Shown: positions 52,441 to 61,360 of the stretch, in pieces
Layout: the number at the start of each line of letters is the position of its first letter
Position numbering within the stretch: position 1 is the first letter of the stretch
Assembly: GCA_964460845.1 (NCBI GenBank)
Contig: CAYWRZ010000010.1
Coordinates: 1 to 64,000, forward strand
Source of the DNA: CAYWRZ01 sp964460845
GTDB lineage: Bacteria > Bacteroidota > Bacteroidia > Flavobacteriales_D > UBA2798
Direction of reading: 5' to 3'
DNA: 64,000 nucleotides
The notes under the pieces: model-generated
What the model was told of the DNA's origin: nothing
Database searches by the model: none
The model's input: the letters and a program-made list of their open reading frames with translations, nothing else
Program-made: the position numbers and the translations under genes

Positions 52441-54078
52441 ATGCAACAGGTAATCCGTATAGCTTTTTTGGCTTTTCTGCTGGTATGGCAGGGCTGCGCG
52501 CAAATGGTGGCGCCCACCGGAGGAGAAAAAGACCTCCTCCCGCCGCGTTTCGACACCCTGCGTACATTTCCCTCCAACCGTAGCGTAAATTTTACCGGCA
52601 ATCGTATTCTTTTTGTATTTGATGAATATGTGCGGGTCAACAATCCTTCGCAGCAAATTCTTATTTCGCCCGCTATCGACCCCAAGCCCACATTTGTCGC
52701 CAAAGGAAAAGAGCTTCGCATGGAATGGACGGGTACGCTCAAAGCCAATACTACCTATACCATCAGCTTTGGTAATTCGGTAGTCGATTTGGCCGAAGGC
52801 AATGTAGCCGGCGATTTGCAATACGTATTTTCTACCGGCTCTGAGCTCGATTCGGGACAGATCCGTGGCAGGATACGCGATGCGTATAGCTTAGCTCCTC
52901 AAAAAGGCGTGTGGGTAATGCTTTATCCCGCCGACCAGGACTCGGTGCTTCTTGCCCGAAAACCCGAATATATTGCGGTAACCGATGAAAAAGGGAATTA
53001 TCGCATCAGCCATATTCGAGAAGGCAGCTATACGTTGGTGGCCTTGCGCGACGGCAACGGCAATTATCTGTTTGACCAACCCTCGGAAGAAGCCGCTTTT
53101 TGGGACGAACCCATTACCGTCGAGGGTGGTCCTGCTGCTGCCTCTTCTTATGCGCTCTATCTTTTTAAAGAAGATCGTGAGAAGCAATATGTCAAAAAAT
53201 CGCAGTTTGATTTACCGGGGCGACTCATGCTGGTCATGAACCGGCCGATTGAAACGCCGCAGGTATCCTGGAATCCTTCGTTGGGCTTTACCGATACCTC
53301 GGGGCATGAAAAACCTTTTTACGAAGAAATTTCGGAAGGGAAAGACACCCTGTACTATTGGATTCAGCCTTCGGGGCCGGGCGAGGCTTACGTAGCTGTG
53401 GCAGATACCGCCAACCGTTATACCGATACCGTGCGGGTGTATTGGGATGCGCGTAAAGCCGAAAAGCAGGAAAAACAAGCGCTGAAAATCAACCACAATG
53501 TGCGTTCCGATTTTGGGCTTACCCAAAAGTTGCTCTTGCGTTTCGATAATCCGCTGCTGCATACCGACACCAGCCGAATCCGTTTTTACCGCGATTCGCT
53601 GCCGCTTACGGTTGCATGGGCCGAAAAAAACAGCCTTAGTTTGGCACTGGAATACGATTTCCTCGAATATCCGCGTGTGGGGTATATGCTGCACATTGAA
53701 CCGGGCGCCTTCACCGATATTTACGGGCAGAAAAACGACACGTTGCGGCTTGCTTTTATGTCGCGCAAAGAAGAATATTACGGGGTGCTGAAATTTGCGG
53801 TCAAAGACGCATCGGATCGTCCTTATTTTCTTCAGTTGCTCGATGCGCAGGGACGTATGCTGCGTGAGCTGCGCGGTGCGGGTACTGCTTCCTGGACCTT
53901 GACGCACATGGATCCCGGCAATTATAAGCTGAGGTTAGTGTACGACGAAAACGGCAACGGACGCTGGGATACGGGCGATTTTCGCGAGCGCAGGCAGCCT
54001 GAAAAAGTACTGTATTTCGACGAGCCGATTACGATCCGATCCAACTGGGATGTGGAGTTGGAATGGCATATAGAATAA
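52441..54078 (+). CDS. Ig-like domain lipoprotein
   Basis: A 545-residue lipoprotein; start at ATG 52441, since the lipobox (Trp-Gln-Gly-Cys) lies 16-19 residues in. Directly after the Cys is Ala-Pro-Thr-Gly-Gly-Glu-Lys-Asp, the Bacteroidota signature of this family, followed by an N-terminal Ig-like domain (about 30-130, Phe-Asp-Glu-Tyr-Val) and a middle domain with repeated Gly-Asn-Tyr-Arg. The end carries Asp-Glu-Asn-Gly-Asn-Gly-Arg-Trp-Asp-Thr-Gly-Asp. Function unknown; probably in the outer membrane facing the periplasm. Confidence 0.85.
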   Translation: MQQVIRIAFLAFLLVWQGCAQMVAPTGGEKDLLPPRFDTLRTFPSNRSVNFTGNRILFVFDEYVRVNNPSQQILISPAIDPKPTFVAKGKELRMEWTGTLKANTTYTISFGNSVVDLAEGNVAGDLQYVFSTGSELDSGQIRGRIRDAYSLAPQKGVWVMLYPADQDSVLLARKPEYIAVTDEKGNYRISHIREGSYTLVALRDGNGNYLFDQPSEEAAFWDEPITVEGGPAAASSYALYLFKEDREKQYVKKSQFDLPGRLMLVMNRPIETPQVSWNPSLGFTDTSGHEKPFYEEISEGKDTLYYWIQPSGPGEAYVAVADTANRYTDTVRVYWDARKAEKQEKQALKINHNVRSDFGLTQKLLLRFDNPLLHTDTSRIRFYRDSLPLTVAWAEKNSLSLALEYDFLEYPRVGYMLHIEPGAFTDIYGQKNDTLRLAFMSRKEEYYGVLKFAVKDASDRPYFLQLLDAQGRMLRELRGAGTASWTLTHMDPGNYKLRLVYDENGNGRWDTGDFRERRQPEKVLYFDEPITIRSNWDVELEWHIE

Positions 54079-54087
54079 ACAGACGGG

Positions 54088-56034
54088 TTATTTTATGATA
54101 ATCCTTCCCAGCTCGGCCGAGAGCAGCATTTTCACTTCCAGCCATATCAACTGCTCTTCGAGCAGGGCGTTCAGCCTTTCTTCGCTGAGCGAATCTTTTT
54201 TTAATTCGTCCTGGATACGGTATATAAGCTGCATCACTTTTTTCAGCTTGTAAGAATACACCGCATTGCGCACTAACTGGCTTATCTTTTGTTCTTCGGT
54301 AGTGGTAAAAATCAGGTGTTTTTCGCGCCAGTGCGGACTCAGCGTGTAAGGCGAAACCACCATATCGACTGCGGTTTTGGCACTGCCGTCGGCTTTTCCC
54401 AAAAAATGTGCCTGCATCAGGATCAGATCCTCGTCGAGCGCCAGGGCGTATTCTTCCAGAATGGCAGAAAACTCGGGGTTTTCCAGTTTCAGATCGTCGC
54501 TATGGAGCTGGTGAAGGATAAATTCGGCTACCGTAGTGTGCAGCGCTTCTTTCTTTCCCTCCTCATTTTCGATTTCGAACTGTAGTTCCCTATCTGCGTA
54601 GTTAAGCAAGATTCGAATCAGATCGCGTTCCTGCGGCAGCAGCTCGTTTTCAACTTCTAAGGATAGCTCGGGCGTTTGCGTAGCTGCTGTTTCGGGCGAA
54701 TAGGGCAGGTCGGCACCGGCTTTTTTCGCCGATTTTTCGCGGCGTATTTTATTCAGCTCCTGAATCAGCGTTTGCTCTGCCATTTCGAAGAGCTTGCTGC
54801 ATTCTTTTATATACACCGAGCGCGTAATCGGGTCGGGAATAAGCGCGATCGAAGTGACTAAATCGCGTATCAGCGAGGCTTTTTTTACCGGGTCGTGCTG
54901 TGCTTCTTTGAGCAGAATCCCGGTTTTGAAAAGAATAAAATCGCGTGTATTTTCTTCGATAAAACGGAAAAGCTCTTCGGTCGAAACGCGGCGTGCAAAA
55001 GAGTCGGGGTCTTCTCCGTCGGGGAAAAGCAGCACCTTTACGTTCATGCCCTCTTCGAGGATCATATCGATGCCTCGGAAAGATGCTTTTATACCAGCCG
55101 TGTCGCCGTCGTACAGAATTGTGATCTGTTTTGTATAACGCTTGATAAGCCGTATTTGCTCGGTAGTCAGCGAAGTGCCGCTGGAGGCCACCACATTTTC
55201 TATTCCGGCCTGAAACAGCGAAACCACATCGGTATAACCTTCTACGAGAAAGCAATTATCCTGTGCGATGATTGCTTTTTTGGCGAAATAAATCCCGTAG
55301 AGAATATTGCTTTTGATGTAGATTTCGGTCTCCGGACTGTTGAGGTACTTGGGTTCTTTTTTGTCCGTTTTCAGCGTGCGTGCGCCGAAAGCGATCACTT
55401 TTCCGGTTACGTTGTGGATGGGGAAAACCACTCTTCCGCGGAAGAAATCGAACCAGCGCTCGTCCCGTTGTTTGAGGAGCCCGGTTTTTTCAAAAAGTTC
55501 GAGCTGATAGCCTTGCTGCTGTGCAGCCTTTAGCAGGTCGTCGCTTTTTTCGACGGCGTAACCCAGTTGGAATTTTTTGACCGTATCGAGCGAAAAGCCC
55601 CGTTCGCGGAAATAGGAGAGTCCTACGGCTTTTCCTTCTTCGGTGTCGAACAGGTTTTGTGTAAAATGCCGTTGTGCAAAAGTCGATACGGCAAACAGGC
55701 TTTCGCGAGCGTTTTCGCGTTGGGTCTCTTCGGGCGTACGTTCTTCTTCCTCGACGTGAATTTGGTACTTGGCGGCCAGGTAACGCAGGGCTTCGGGATA
55801 GGAGAAATGCTCGTGTTCCATCACGAAGTTGACCGAGTTGCCGGCGGCGCCGCAACCGAAGCATTTGTAGATTCCCTTGGTCGGAGAGACCGTAAAAGAA
55901 GGAGTTTTTTCGTTGTGGAAGGGGCAGTTGCCGAGGTAGTTAGCCCCTCTTTTTTTGAGTGAAATAAAATCGCCGATCACCTCCTCTATGCGGGCGGTTT
56001 CAATAATTTGCGATATGGTTTCCTTCGGGATCAA
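54088..56034 (-). CDS. dnaG: DNA primase
   Basis: A 648-residue primase that makes RNA primers for replication. N-terminal CHC2 zinc ribbon (Cys-Pro-Phe-His and Cys-Phe-Gly-Cys-Gly, about 37-62); RNA polymerase/TOPRIM core with Val-Glu-Gly-Tyr-Thr-Asp-Val and Tyr-Asp-Gly-Asp-Thr-Ala-Gly (about 255-315); and a C-terminal helical helicase-binding region. Length is normal. It overlaps the start of the upstream YwqK-like gene by four bases (ATGA) and converges tightly with the Ig-like lipoprotein gene. Confidence 0.98.
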   Translation of the reverse strand: MIPKETISQIIETARIEEVIGDFISLKKRGANYLGNCPFHNEKTPSFTVSPTKGIYKCFGCGAAGNSVNFVMEHEHFSYPEALRYLAAKYQIHVEEEERTPEETQRENARESLFAVSTFAQRHFTQNLFDTEEGKAVGLSYFRERGFSLDTVKKFQLGYAVEKSDDLLKAAQQQGYQLELFEKTGLLKQRDERWFDFFRGRVVFPIHNVTGKVIAFGARTLKTDKKEPKYLNSPETEIYIKSNILYGIYFAKKAIIAQDNCFLVEGYTDVVSLFQAGIENVVASSGTSLTTEQIRLIKRYTKQITILYDGDTAGIKASFRGIDMILEEGMNVKVLLFPDGEDPDSFARRVSTEELFRFIEENTRDFILFKTGILLKEAQHDPVKKASLIRDLVTSIALIPDPITRSVYIKECSKLFEMAEQTLIQELNKIRREKSAKKAGADLPYSPETAATQTPELSLEVENELLPQERDLIRILLNYADRELQFEIENEEGKKEALHTTVAEFILHQLHSDDLKLENPEFSAILEEYALALDEDLILMQAHFLGKADGSAKTAVDMVVSPYTLSPHWREKHLIFTTTEEQKISQLVRNAVYSYKLKKVMQLIYRIQDELKKDSLSEERLNALLEEQLIWLEVKMLLSAELGRIIIK

Positions 56035-56471
56035 TCCTTCGGACTGTAGTTTTCTTCTTTGATCAGATTGCCTTCTTCGTCATAAAAACGCCAAATTCCG
56101 CTGCGTACATCATTGGTATAATAGCCTATGTAGCGAGCCTGCCCGTTGGGGTAAAAAGAGGTGGTTCGCCCGTCTTTGACGCCCATCGAATAGGTGTCTT
56201 CGCTCCATTTTATGCCCGAGTCGTACCAGCTTGTCCACAAGCCCTGACGTTTGCTATCGCGTATTTCGCCTTTCATTTTGAGCCTGCCGTTGGGATAATA
56301 GAGTTCGTTTTCGCCGTCTTTCATGCTGGCGTTGGGGTTCGGGGCGATGGCCTGTGGCGCTTGTGGCGCAGGGGTTTCCGGCTGTGTGGCTGTGCCTGTT
56401 TCGGAGGGAGATTGGCAGGATACGGTACTGATAAGCGTACCAAGCAGTAGCGTAAAAAGGAAGTTTTTCAT
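56031..56471 (-). CDS. YwqK-like (MORN-type repeat) lipoprotein
   Basis: A 146-residue lipoprotein (start ATG 56471, lipobox Val-Ser-Cys at about 16-18), a Pro/Ala-rich linker, then three repeats of the type Tyr-x-x-Asn-Gly-x-x-x-x-x-Gly, as Leu-Tyr-Tyr-Pro-Asn-Gly, Tyr-Asp-Ser-Gly and Phe-Tyr-Pro-Asn-Gly. Such proteins are often called toxin-antitoxin YwqK family antitoxins, but there is no toxin nearby and the name should not be read as function. Its stop overlaps dnaG by four bases. Confidence 0.8.
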   Translation of the reverse strand: MKNFLFTLLLGTLISTVSCQSPSETGTATQPETPAPQAPQAIAPNPNASMKDGENELYYPNGRLKMKGEIRDSKRQGLWTSWYDSGIKWSEDTYSMGVKDGRTTSFYPNGQARYIGYYTNDVRSGIWRFYDEEGNLIKEENYSPKD

Positions 56472-56552
56472 CTGAAAGGGCTTAGTCATTACAAAAATAG
56501 CCTTTATCGTTGTTCTTTCAAGTCTGGTGCAAAACTCAGTGCTTCTGTATCC

Positions 56553-56589
56553 TAAAAATACCAAGACCCGCCTTTGGAGCGGGTCTTGA
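56553..56589 (-). terminator. Terminator of the hppD operon
   Basis: A perfect 10-bp stem CAAGACCCGC / GCGGGTCTTG with a seven-base loop, 18 bases after the hppD stop, followed on the reverse strand by TATTTTT. Confidence 0.8.
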
Positions 56590-56606
56590 ATGAGGAAAAA
56601 CGGTTT

Positions 56607-57746
56607 TTAGAGCGTGCCCCGCAGCTCCTGCTCGCGCTCGATAGCTTCGAACAGGGCTTTGAAGTTACCTTTTCCGAACGATTTGGCGCCTTTGCGCTGG
56701 ATAATTTCGAAAAAGAGTGTGGGTCTGTCTTGTATGGGTTTGCTGAAAAGCTGGAGCAGGTACCCTTCGTCGTCGCGGTCGATAAGAATACCAAGCTCTT
56801 TGAGCGGTTCCAGGTCTTCGTCGATTTCACCTACACGGTCAAGGATACCTTCGTAGTAAGTCGAGGGCACGAACAGGAATTCTACCCCACGGCTGCGCAG
56901 GTCTTTTACGGTTTCGATGATGTTGTCGGTCGCTACGGCAATGTGCTGAATACCCGGGCCTCCGTAGAAATCGAGGTATTCTTCGATCTGTGATTTTTTC
57001 TTTCCTTCGGCGGGCTCGTTAATGGGAAATTTGATGCGACCGTTGCCGTTGCTCATCACCTTACTCATCAGCGCTGTGTAGTCGGTAGAAATGTCTTTGT
57101 CGTCGAAAGAGATAAGCTGGGCAAATCCCATTACTTTGGCGTAAAACTCTATCCATTGGTTCATTTCACCCCAGCCTACGTTGCCCACCATGTGGTCGAT
57201 GTATTTCAGACCCGTGGGTTTGGGGTTGTATTCGCTTTTCCAGGCTTTGAAGCCGGGCAGGAACAAGCCATTGTAGTTTTTACGTTCGATAAAAATATGC
57301 ACGGTATCGCCGTAGGTATGGATACCTGAGCGTACCACTTCTCCGTCCTTGTCTTTTTCCACTACCGGCTCAAGAAATGATTTTGCGCCGCGTTTAGTGG
57401 TTTCTTCCCAGGCTTTGCGGGCATCGTCCACCCAAAGAGCCACTACTTTAATTCCGTCGCCGTGGGCACGAAGGTGTTCGTTGATAGGGCTTTCGGGATT
57501 CAGGGGTGTGGTCAGCACCAAACGGATTTTGTCTTGTTGCAGCACGTAAGAGGTGCGGTCTTTCACACCGGTTTCGAGTCCGGCATACGCGAGCGACTGG
57601 AATCCGAAGGCGGTTTTGTAATAATGGGCGGCCTGTTTGGCGTTGCCTACATAAAGCTCCACGTAATCGGTACCGAGAAGTGGCAGAAAATCTTCGGCCT
57701 CGGGTACTACTTTTTCGAGCTGGAGGGAGGTGTTATCTTTAGTCAT
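56607..57746 (-). CDS. hppD: 4-hydroxyphenylpyruvate dioxygenase
   Basis: A 379-residue non-heme iron enzyme of two VOC domains, converting 4-hydroxyphenylpyruvate to homogentisate. Iron ligands: His in Asp-His-Met-Val-Gly-Asn (near 187), His in Gly-Ile-Gln-His-Ile-Ala (near 269), Glu in Phe-Phe-Glu-Ile-Ile-Gln-Arg (near 350). The C-terminal Phe-Lys-Ala-Leu-Phe-Glu-Ala-Ile-Glu helix that closes the active site is intact. Downstream gene of a tyrosine-degradation operon, 47 bases after hmgA. Confidence 0.97.
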   Translation of the reverse strand: MTKDNTSLQLEKVVPEAEDFLPLLGTDYVELYVGNAKQAAHYYKTAFGFQSLAYAGLETGVKDRTSYVLQQDKIRLVLTTPLNPESPINEHLRAHGDGIKVVALWVDDARKAWEETTKRGAKSFLEPVVEKDKDGEVVRSGIHTYGDTVHIFIERKNYNGLFLPGFKAWKSEYNPKPTGLKYIDHMVGNVGWGEMNQWIEFYAKVMGFAQLISFDDKDISTDYTALMSKVMSNGNGRIKFPINEPAEGKKKSQIEEYLDFYGGPGIQHIAVATDNIIETVKDLRSRGVEFLFVPSTYYEGILDRVGEIDEDLEPLKELGILIDRDDEGYLLQLFSKPIQDRPTLFFEIIQRKGAKSFGKGNFKALFEAIEREQELRGTL

Positions 57747-57793
57747 GGGCTGTGTTCTTTTTTTGAGGTTCTAAAAAATGAGTTGTCTGGGTT

Positions 57794-58951
57794 TTATTCG
57801 GTCCAGGACTTGTAATACTTGCCATCGTCTATGCGCATGGCTTCTTCGGTGACCATCAGCGGACGGAAGGTGTCGATCATCACGGCAAGCTCTTGTGTTT
57901 CGGTTTGCCCGATGCTGCGTTCCATTGCTCCCGGCGCAGGGCCGTGCGGAATACCTTTCGGGTGCAGGGTGATGTGGCCCTGTTCGATGTTGTTCCGGCT
58001 CATAAAGTCACCGTCCACGTAATACAGCACTTCATCGCTGTCGATGTTGCTGTGGTTGTAGGGTGCGGGAATGGAGTCGGGGTGATAATCGTACAGGCGC
58101 GGACAGAAAGAACAGATCACGAAAGCACCTGTTTCGAAGGTTTGATGCACGGGTGGGGGTTGGTGTACCCTTCCTGTGATGGGTTCGAAATTGTGGATCG
58201 AGAATCCGTAAGGGAAATTGTAGCCGTCCCATCCTACCACATCGAAGGGATGCGTGGCATACACTACTTCATGGATATGGCCTTCTTTTTTGATTTTGAT
58301 CACAAAGTCGCCTTTTTCATCGAAAGTTTCGAGCTCGGTGGGCAGCTTGAGGTCGCGTTCGCAGAAAGGAGAGTGTTCGAGCAGTTGGCCAAAGCTGTTG
58401 CGGTACCTTTTGGGGGTGTAAATGGGATGGATCGATTCCAAATAGAGCAGACGGTTGTCTGTGGTGTCAAATTCTATCTGGTAAATCATACCGCGTGGAA
58501 TGATGAGGTAATCGCCGTATTCGAAGGGAATATTCCCCATGAAAGTGCGGAGCTTACCGCTGCCTTTGTGGACAAAGATCATTTCATCGGCATCGGCATT
58601 TTTGTAGAAATACTGCGTAAGCGATTGGGTGGGCGCGGCCAGCCCTATCAGCACATCGTTATTGACCAGCAAGAGCTTGCGGCTTTCTAAAAAATCGCTG
58701 GCCGGAGCTACGTCAAAGCCTTTGAGCAGCATCGATTTGATGTTGTGCGCTTCGGCGATTTTGGGTGCAACGCTATACGAGCGGAGTATTTCTTTCACCT
58801 GCGTAGGACGGTGCACGTGGTACAGCAACGACGACATTCCGCTGAAGCCTTCTGTGCCGAAAAGCTGCTCGTAAGCCAGCCGATCGCCCGAGGGGCGGAA
58901 AACCGTGTGCCGTTTGGCGGGTATGTTTCCGAGTTTATGGTAAACAGGCAT
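57794..58951 (-). CDS. hmgA: Homogentisate 1,2-dioxygenase
   Basis: A 385-residue non-heme iron dioxygenase opening the homogentisate ring to maleylacetoacetate. The C-terminal cupin has the metal ligands: His in Pro-Ala-Pro-Tyr-Asn-His-Ser-Asn, Glu in Ser-Asp-Glu-Val-Leu-Tyr-Tyr, and His in Gly-Ile-Pro-His-Gly-Pro. It is shorter than the classical enzyme (about 430-445), as usual in Bacteroidota. With hppD it forms a tyrosine/phenylalanine catabolic operon; the next enzymes, maleylacetoacetate isomerase and fumarylacetoacetase, are not in the window. Confidence 0.95.
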   Translation of the reverse strand: MPVYHKLGNIPAKRHTVFRPSGDRLAYEQLFGTEGFSGMSSLLYHVHRPTQVKEILRSYSVAPKIAEAHNIKSMLLKGFDVAPASDFLESRKLLLVNNDVLIGLAAPTQSLTQYFYKNADADEMIFVHKGSGKLRTFMGNIPFEYGDYLIIPRGMIYQIEFDTTDNRLLYLESIHPIYTPKRYRNSFGQLLEHSPFCERDLKLPTELETFDEKGDFVIKIKKEGHIHEVVYATHPFDVVGWDGYNFPYGFSIHNFEPITGRVHQPPPVHQTFETGAFVICSFCPRLYDYHPDSIPAPYNHSNIDSDEVLYYVDGDFMSRNNIEQGHITLHPKGIPHGPAPGAMERSIGQTETQELAVMIDTFRPLMVTEEAMRIDDGKYYKSWTE

Positions 58952-59117
58952 AAGATTCGGTTAAAAAAGTTGAACGAACAAGCGTTGAATAGGGTCATAA
59001 CCCTGTAAAACAGGCATAAGCTGTCTTGCGGCCGGGTTCATTCCGGATTACGCTTGGTGATGCGCTTCAGGTTTGTGTACTGAAACCGTGAAGAAGTGTA
59101 AAGGGGCCGCATAGCTA

Positions 59118-59125
59118 CAAATGTA
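59118..59125 (-). promoter_or_regulatory. -7 box (TACATTTG, reverse strand) for hmgA-hppD
   Basis: Reverse-strand TAnnTTTG with a possible TTTG upstream at 59140-59143, at a short spacing of 14 bases. The predicted leader of about 160 bases contains small inverted repeats near 58997-59022. Confidence 0.35.
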
Positions 59126-59154
59126 AAAAACGGGCAGGGCAAATGCAAGCCTGA

Positions 59155-60216
59155 TTAAGGCTCTTCGGGTGTTTTCTGCAAGCGGATAATTTCGCCCAAA
59201 TTGGGGCGCAGACGACTTTTAAACACCGCATGGGCATGTAGCTTGCGCGCGCCCCGGCGCAAATTTTTCTGTGCTTCTTCGGGCATCAGCGCAATATCCT
59301 TGCAGGTTGGTGTACAGCAGCCATTGTACAATTCACGGCAGTTGTCGCACTGGATAAAGAGCAGGTGGCAATCGTCGTTACGGCAATTGGTATGGTTGTC
59401 GCAGGGAGCGCCGCATTGGTGGCAGGAGGCAATCACGTCGTCGGTAATACGCTCGCCCATGCGCTGGTCAAAGACAAAGTTTTTGCCGATAAAACGGGAA
59501 GGCAGGTTTTCATTTTTCAACTGACGCACGTAGTCGATAATACCACCATGCAGTTGGTTCACGTCTTTAAACCCGTGGTGGCGCAGGTAAGCGCTGGCTT
59601 TTTCACAACGGATGCCACCGGTGCAGTAGAGCAGCACCTTTTGCTCCTCTTTCCCTTTAAGCTCATCGAGCACCATAGGAAGCTCTTCTTTGAAAGTATC
59701 GGCCGGCGGACAGATAGCGCCTTCAAAACGCCCCACTTCGCTTTCGTAATGGTTGCGCATATCGACCACGATAGTGTCGGGTTGGTTGAGTGCTTCGTTA
59801 AATTCGCGGGCCGAGAGGTGCGTGCCTACGTTGGTGACATCGAATGCGCTGTCGTCGAGTCCGTCGGCTACGATTTTATGCCGCACCTTTACGATAAGCT
59901 TCAGAAAAGATTTGCCATCGTCTTGTACCGCGATTTTGAACGGAATATCGCGAAATTCCTCGCGCGCGAAAAGTTTTTCGCGAAACGTATCAAGGTGGTG
60001 TTCGGGTACGCTCAACTGGGCGTTAATACCTTCTTTGGCCAGGTAGATGCGTCCGAGCACACCCAGCTCCTGCCATTCGGCATAAAGCGTATCGCGCAGC
60101 ATGTCGGGCTCGTTGAGGATGACATACCGGTAAAAGGAAAACGTAATGCGCCTGAAAGGTTCGGCTTCGAGCTGGCGCAATAAAGTGGCTTTGTCGTATT
60201 TGTTGTGAAGGGCCAT
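59155..60216 (-). CDS. trhO: tRNA uridine(34) hydroxylase (rhodanese-like)
   Basis: A 353-residue protein of the YceA/TrhO family making 5-hydroxyuridine at tRNA position 34. Start at ATG 60216 (Met-Ala-Leu-His-Asn-Lys), aligning with E. coli; a start three codons upstream exists. An N-terminal acylphosphatase-like domain with Ala-Lys-Glu-Gly-Ile-Asn-Ala-Gln precedes the rhodanese domain, with catalytic Cys in Leu-Tyr-Cys-Thr-Gly-Gly-Ile-Arg-Cys-Glu (about 197-206). The C-terminal stretch has about eleven Cys in 45 residues, likely metal-binding, which is denser than in E. coli. Confidence 0.95.
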   Translation of the reverse strand: MALHNKYDKATLLRQLEAEPFRRITFSFYRYVILNEPDMLRDTLYAEWQELGVLGRIYLAKEGINAQLSVPEHHLDTFREKLFAREEFRDIPFKIAVQDDGKSFLKLIVKVRHKIVADGLDDSAFDVTNVGTHLSAREFNEALNQPDTIVVDMRNHYESEVGRFEGAICPPADTFKEELPMVLDELKGKEEQKVLLYCTGGIRCEKASAYLRHHGFKDVNQLHGGIIDYVRQLKNENLPSRFIGKNFVFDQRMGERITDDVIASCHQCGAPCDNHTNCRNDDCHLLFIQCDNCRELYNGCCTPTCKDIALMPEEAQKNLRRGARKLHAHAVFKSRLRPNLGEIIRLQKTPEEP

Positions 60217-60245
60217 ATTTTGCATGAATATGGAGTTAGAAGATG

Positions 60246-60253
60246 CAAATTTA
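60246..60253 (-). promoter_or_regulatory. -7 box (TAAATTTG, reverse strand) for trhO
   Basis: An exact TAnnTTTG followed by CATC on the reverse strand, 29 bases before ATG 60216. Confidence 0.45.
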
Positions 60254-60305
60254 CCAAACTTTTACCGTCTGGCGAGCGCAGCCATTAATCCATGCAGAAA
60301 AAAAC

Positions 60306-60313
60306 TATTTTTA
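60306..60313 (+). promoter_or_regulatory. -7-like box (TATTTTTA) before the threonine dehydrogenase gene
   Basis: One mismatch to TAnnTTTG, 17 bases before ATG 60331 and after the in-frame ATG 60292. It favours the later start. Confidence 0.4.
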
Positions 60314-60330
60314 GCCCCAAAATAGAACAG

Positions 60331-61281
60331 ATGGCAGCTACCGAAAAAATACTCGTGATAGGATCGCGCGGACAGATTGGAACCGAACTGGTTGAAGCGC
60401 TTCGTAAGCTATACGGCACTTCGCAGGTTATTGCCTGCGACCTGAAAGCGAACGATAGCGGAGAAGAATACTACGAGCAGTTGGATGTGCTGGATAAAGC
60501 CCGTTTGGGCGAAATTGTCAGAAAACACGGAGTTACGCAAGTTTACCTGCTGGCGGCTTTACTTTCTGCCACTGCCGAAAAAAACCCTGCATTTGGATGG
60601 GAGCTCAACATGAACAGCCTTTTTCATGTATTGGAGCTGGCCCGCGAGAAGATTATCCGTAAAGTTTACTGGCCCAGCTCGATAGCCGTGTTCGGCCCTA
60701 CTACACCCAGGTTAGGTACGCCCCAGCATACTGTGATGGAACCCGTTACTGTGTACGGTATCAGCAAGCAGGCGGGGGAGCGTTGGTGCGAATATTATTT
60801 TCAGAAATACGGCGTAGATGTAAGAAGCTTGAGGTACCCGGGACTTATAGGATACAAATCCTTACCGGGCGGCGGTACCACCGATTATGCCGTAGATATT
60901 TTTCATCAGGCGCTCAAAACGGGCAGTTACGAATGTTTCCTTTCGGAAAACACCTTGTTGCCCATGATGTACATGGAAGATGCTATCCGTGCGACGATCG
61001 AAATAATGCAGGCCGATGCCGATCGGATCAGCATTCGTTCGAGCTATAATTTGGCCGGACTCAGCTTTACCCCCGATCAGTTGGCTGCGGCTATTCGCGT
61101 GCATATTCCCGAATTCAGGATTAGCTATGCCCCTGATTTTCGTCAGGCTATTGCCGATAGCTGGCCGCAGGTGATAGACGACAGCGTGGCGCACCGCGAC
61201 TGGGGCTGGAAACCCGAAACCAATTTGGAAAAGATGGTGGAAAGCATGTGGCGTAATTTGCGTGAGCAGGTAAAACATTAA
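60331..61281 (+). CDS. tdh: L-threonine 3-dehydrogenase, SDR type
   Basis: A 316-residue NAD-dependent short-chain dehydrogenase of the extended epimerase-like type. Seen: Gly-Ser-Arg-Gly-Gln-Ile-Gly (Gly-x-x-Gly-x-x-Gly NAD motif, residues 11-17), catalytic Tyr-Gly-Ile-Ser-Lys, Trp-Pro-Ser-Ser-Ile-Ala-Val-Phe-Gly and Pro-Gly-Leu-Ile-Gly. These match SDR-type threonine dehydrogenases of Bacteroidota, which oxidise L-threonine to 2-amino-3-ketobutyrate. The usual partner, KBL ligase, is not adjacent, so a related sugar epimerase is a lesser alternative. Confidence 0.88.
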   Translation: MAATEKILVIGSRGQIGTELVEALRKLYGTSQVIACDLKANDSGEEYYEQLDVLDKARLGEIVRKHGVTQVYLLAALLSATAEKNPAFGWELNMNSLFHVLELAREKIIRKVYWPSSIAVFGPTTPRLGTPQHTVMEPVTVYGISKQAGERWCEYYFQKYGVDVRSLRYPGLIGYKSLPGGGTTDYAVDIFHQALKTGSYECFLSENTLLPMMYMEDAIRATIEIMQADADRISIRSSYNLAGLSFTPDQLAAAIRVHIPEFRISYAPDFRQAIADSWPQVIDDSVAHRDWGWKPETNLEKMVESMWRNLREQVKH

Positions 61282-61348
61282 TGCTTTACGCCGTTTTACC
61301 GGAAGTTTTATTTTACAGCCTTTCGTTCTACCCTCTGTAAATTCTCGT

Positions 61349-61356
61349 TATTTTTG
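61349..61356 (+). promoter_or_regulatory. -7 box (TATTTTTG) directly before cysS
   Basis: An exact TAnnTTTG box ending four bases before the cysS ATG at 61361, predicting a leaderless or nearly leaderless mRNA. Confidence 0.5.
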
Positions 61357-61360
61357 AAAA

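Noticed and set aside
56031..56471. Toxin-antitoxin module suggested by the common name of YwqK-like proteins
   Set aside because: No toxin gene is adjacent; the neighbours are dnaG and tyrosine catabolism genes, and the protein is a lipoprotein.
58997..59022. Possible riboswitch in the hmgA leader
   Set aside because: Only short inverted repeats are visible, with no match to a known riboswitch core.
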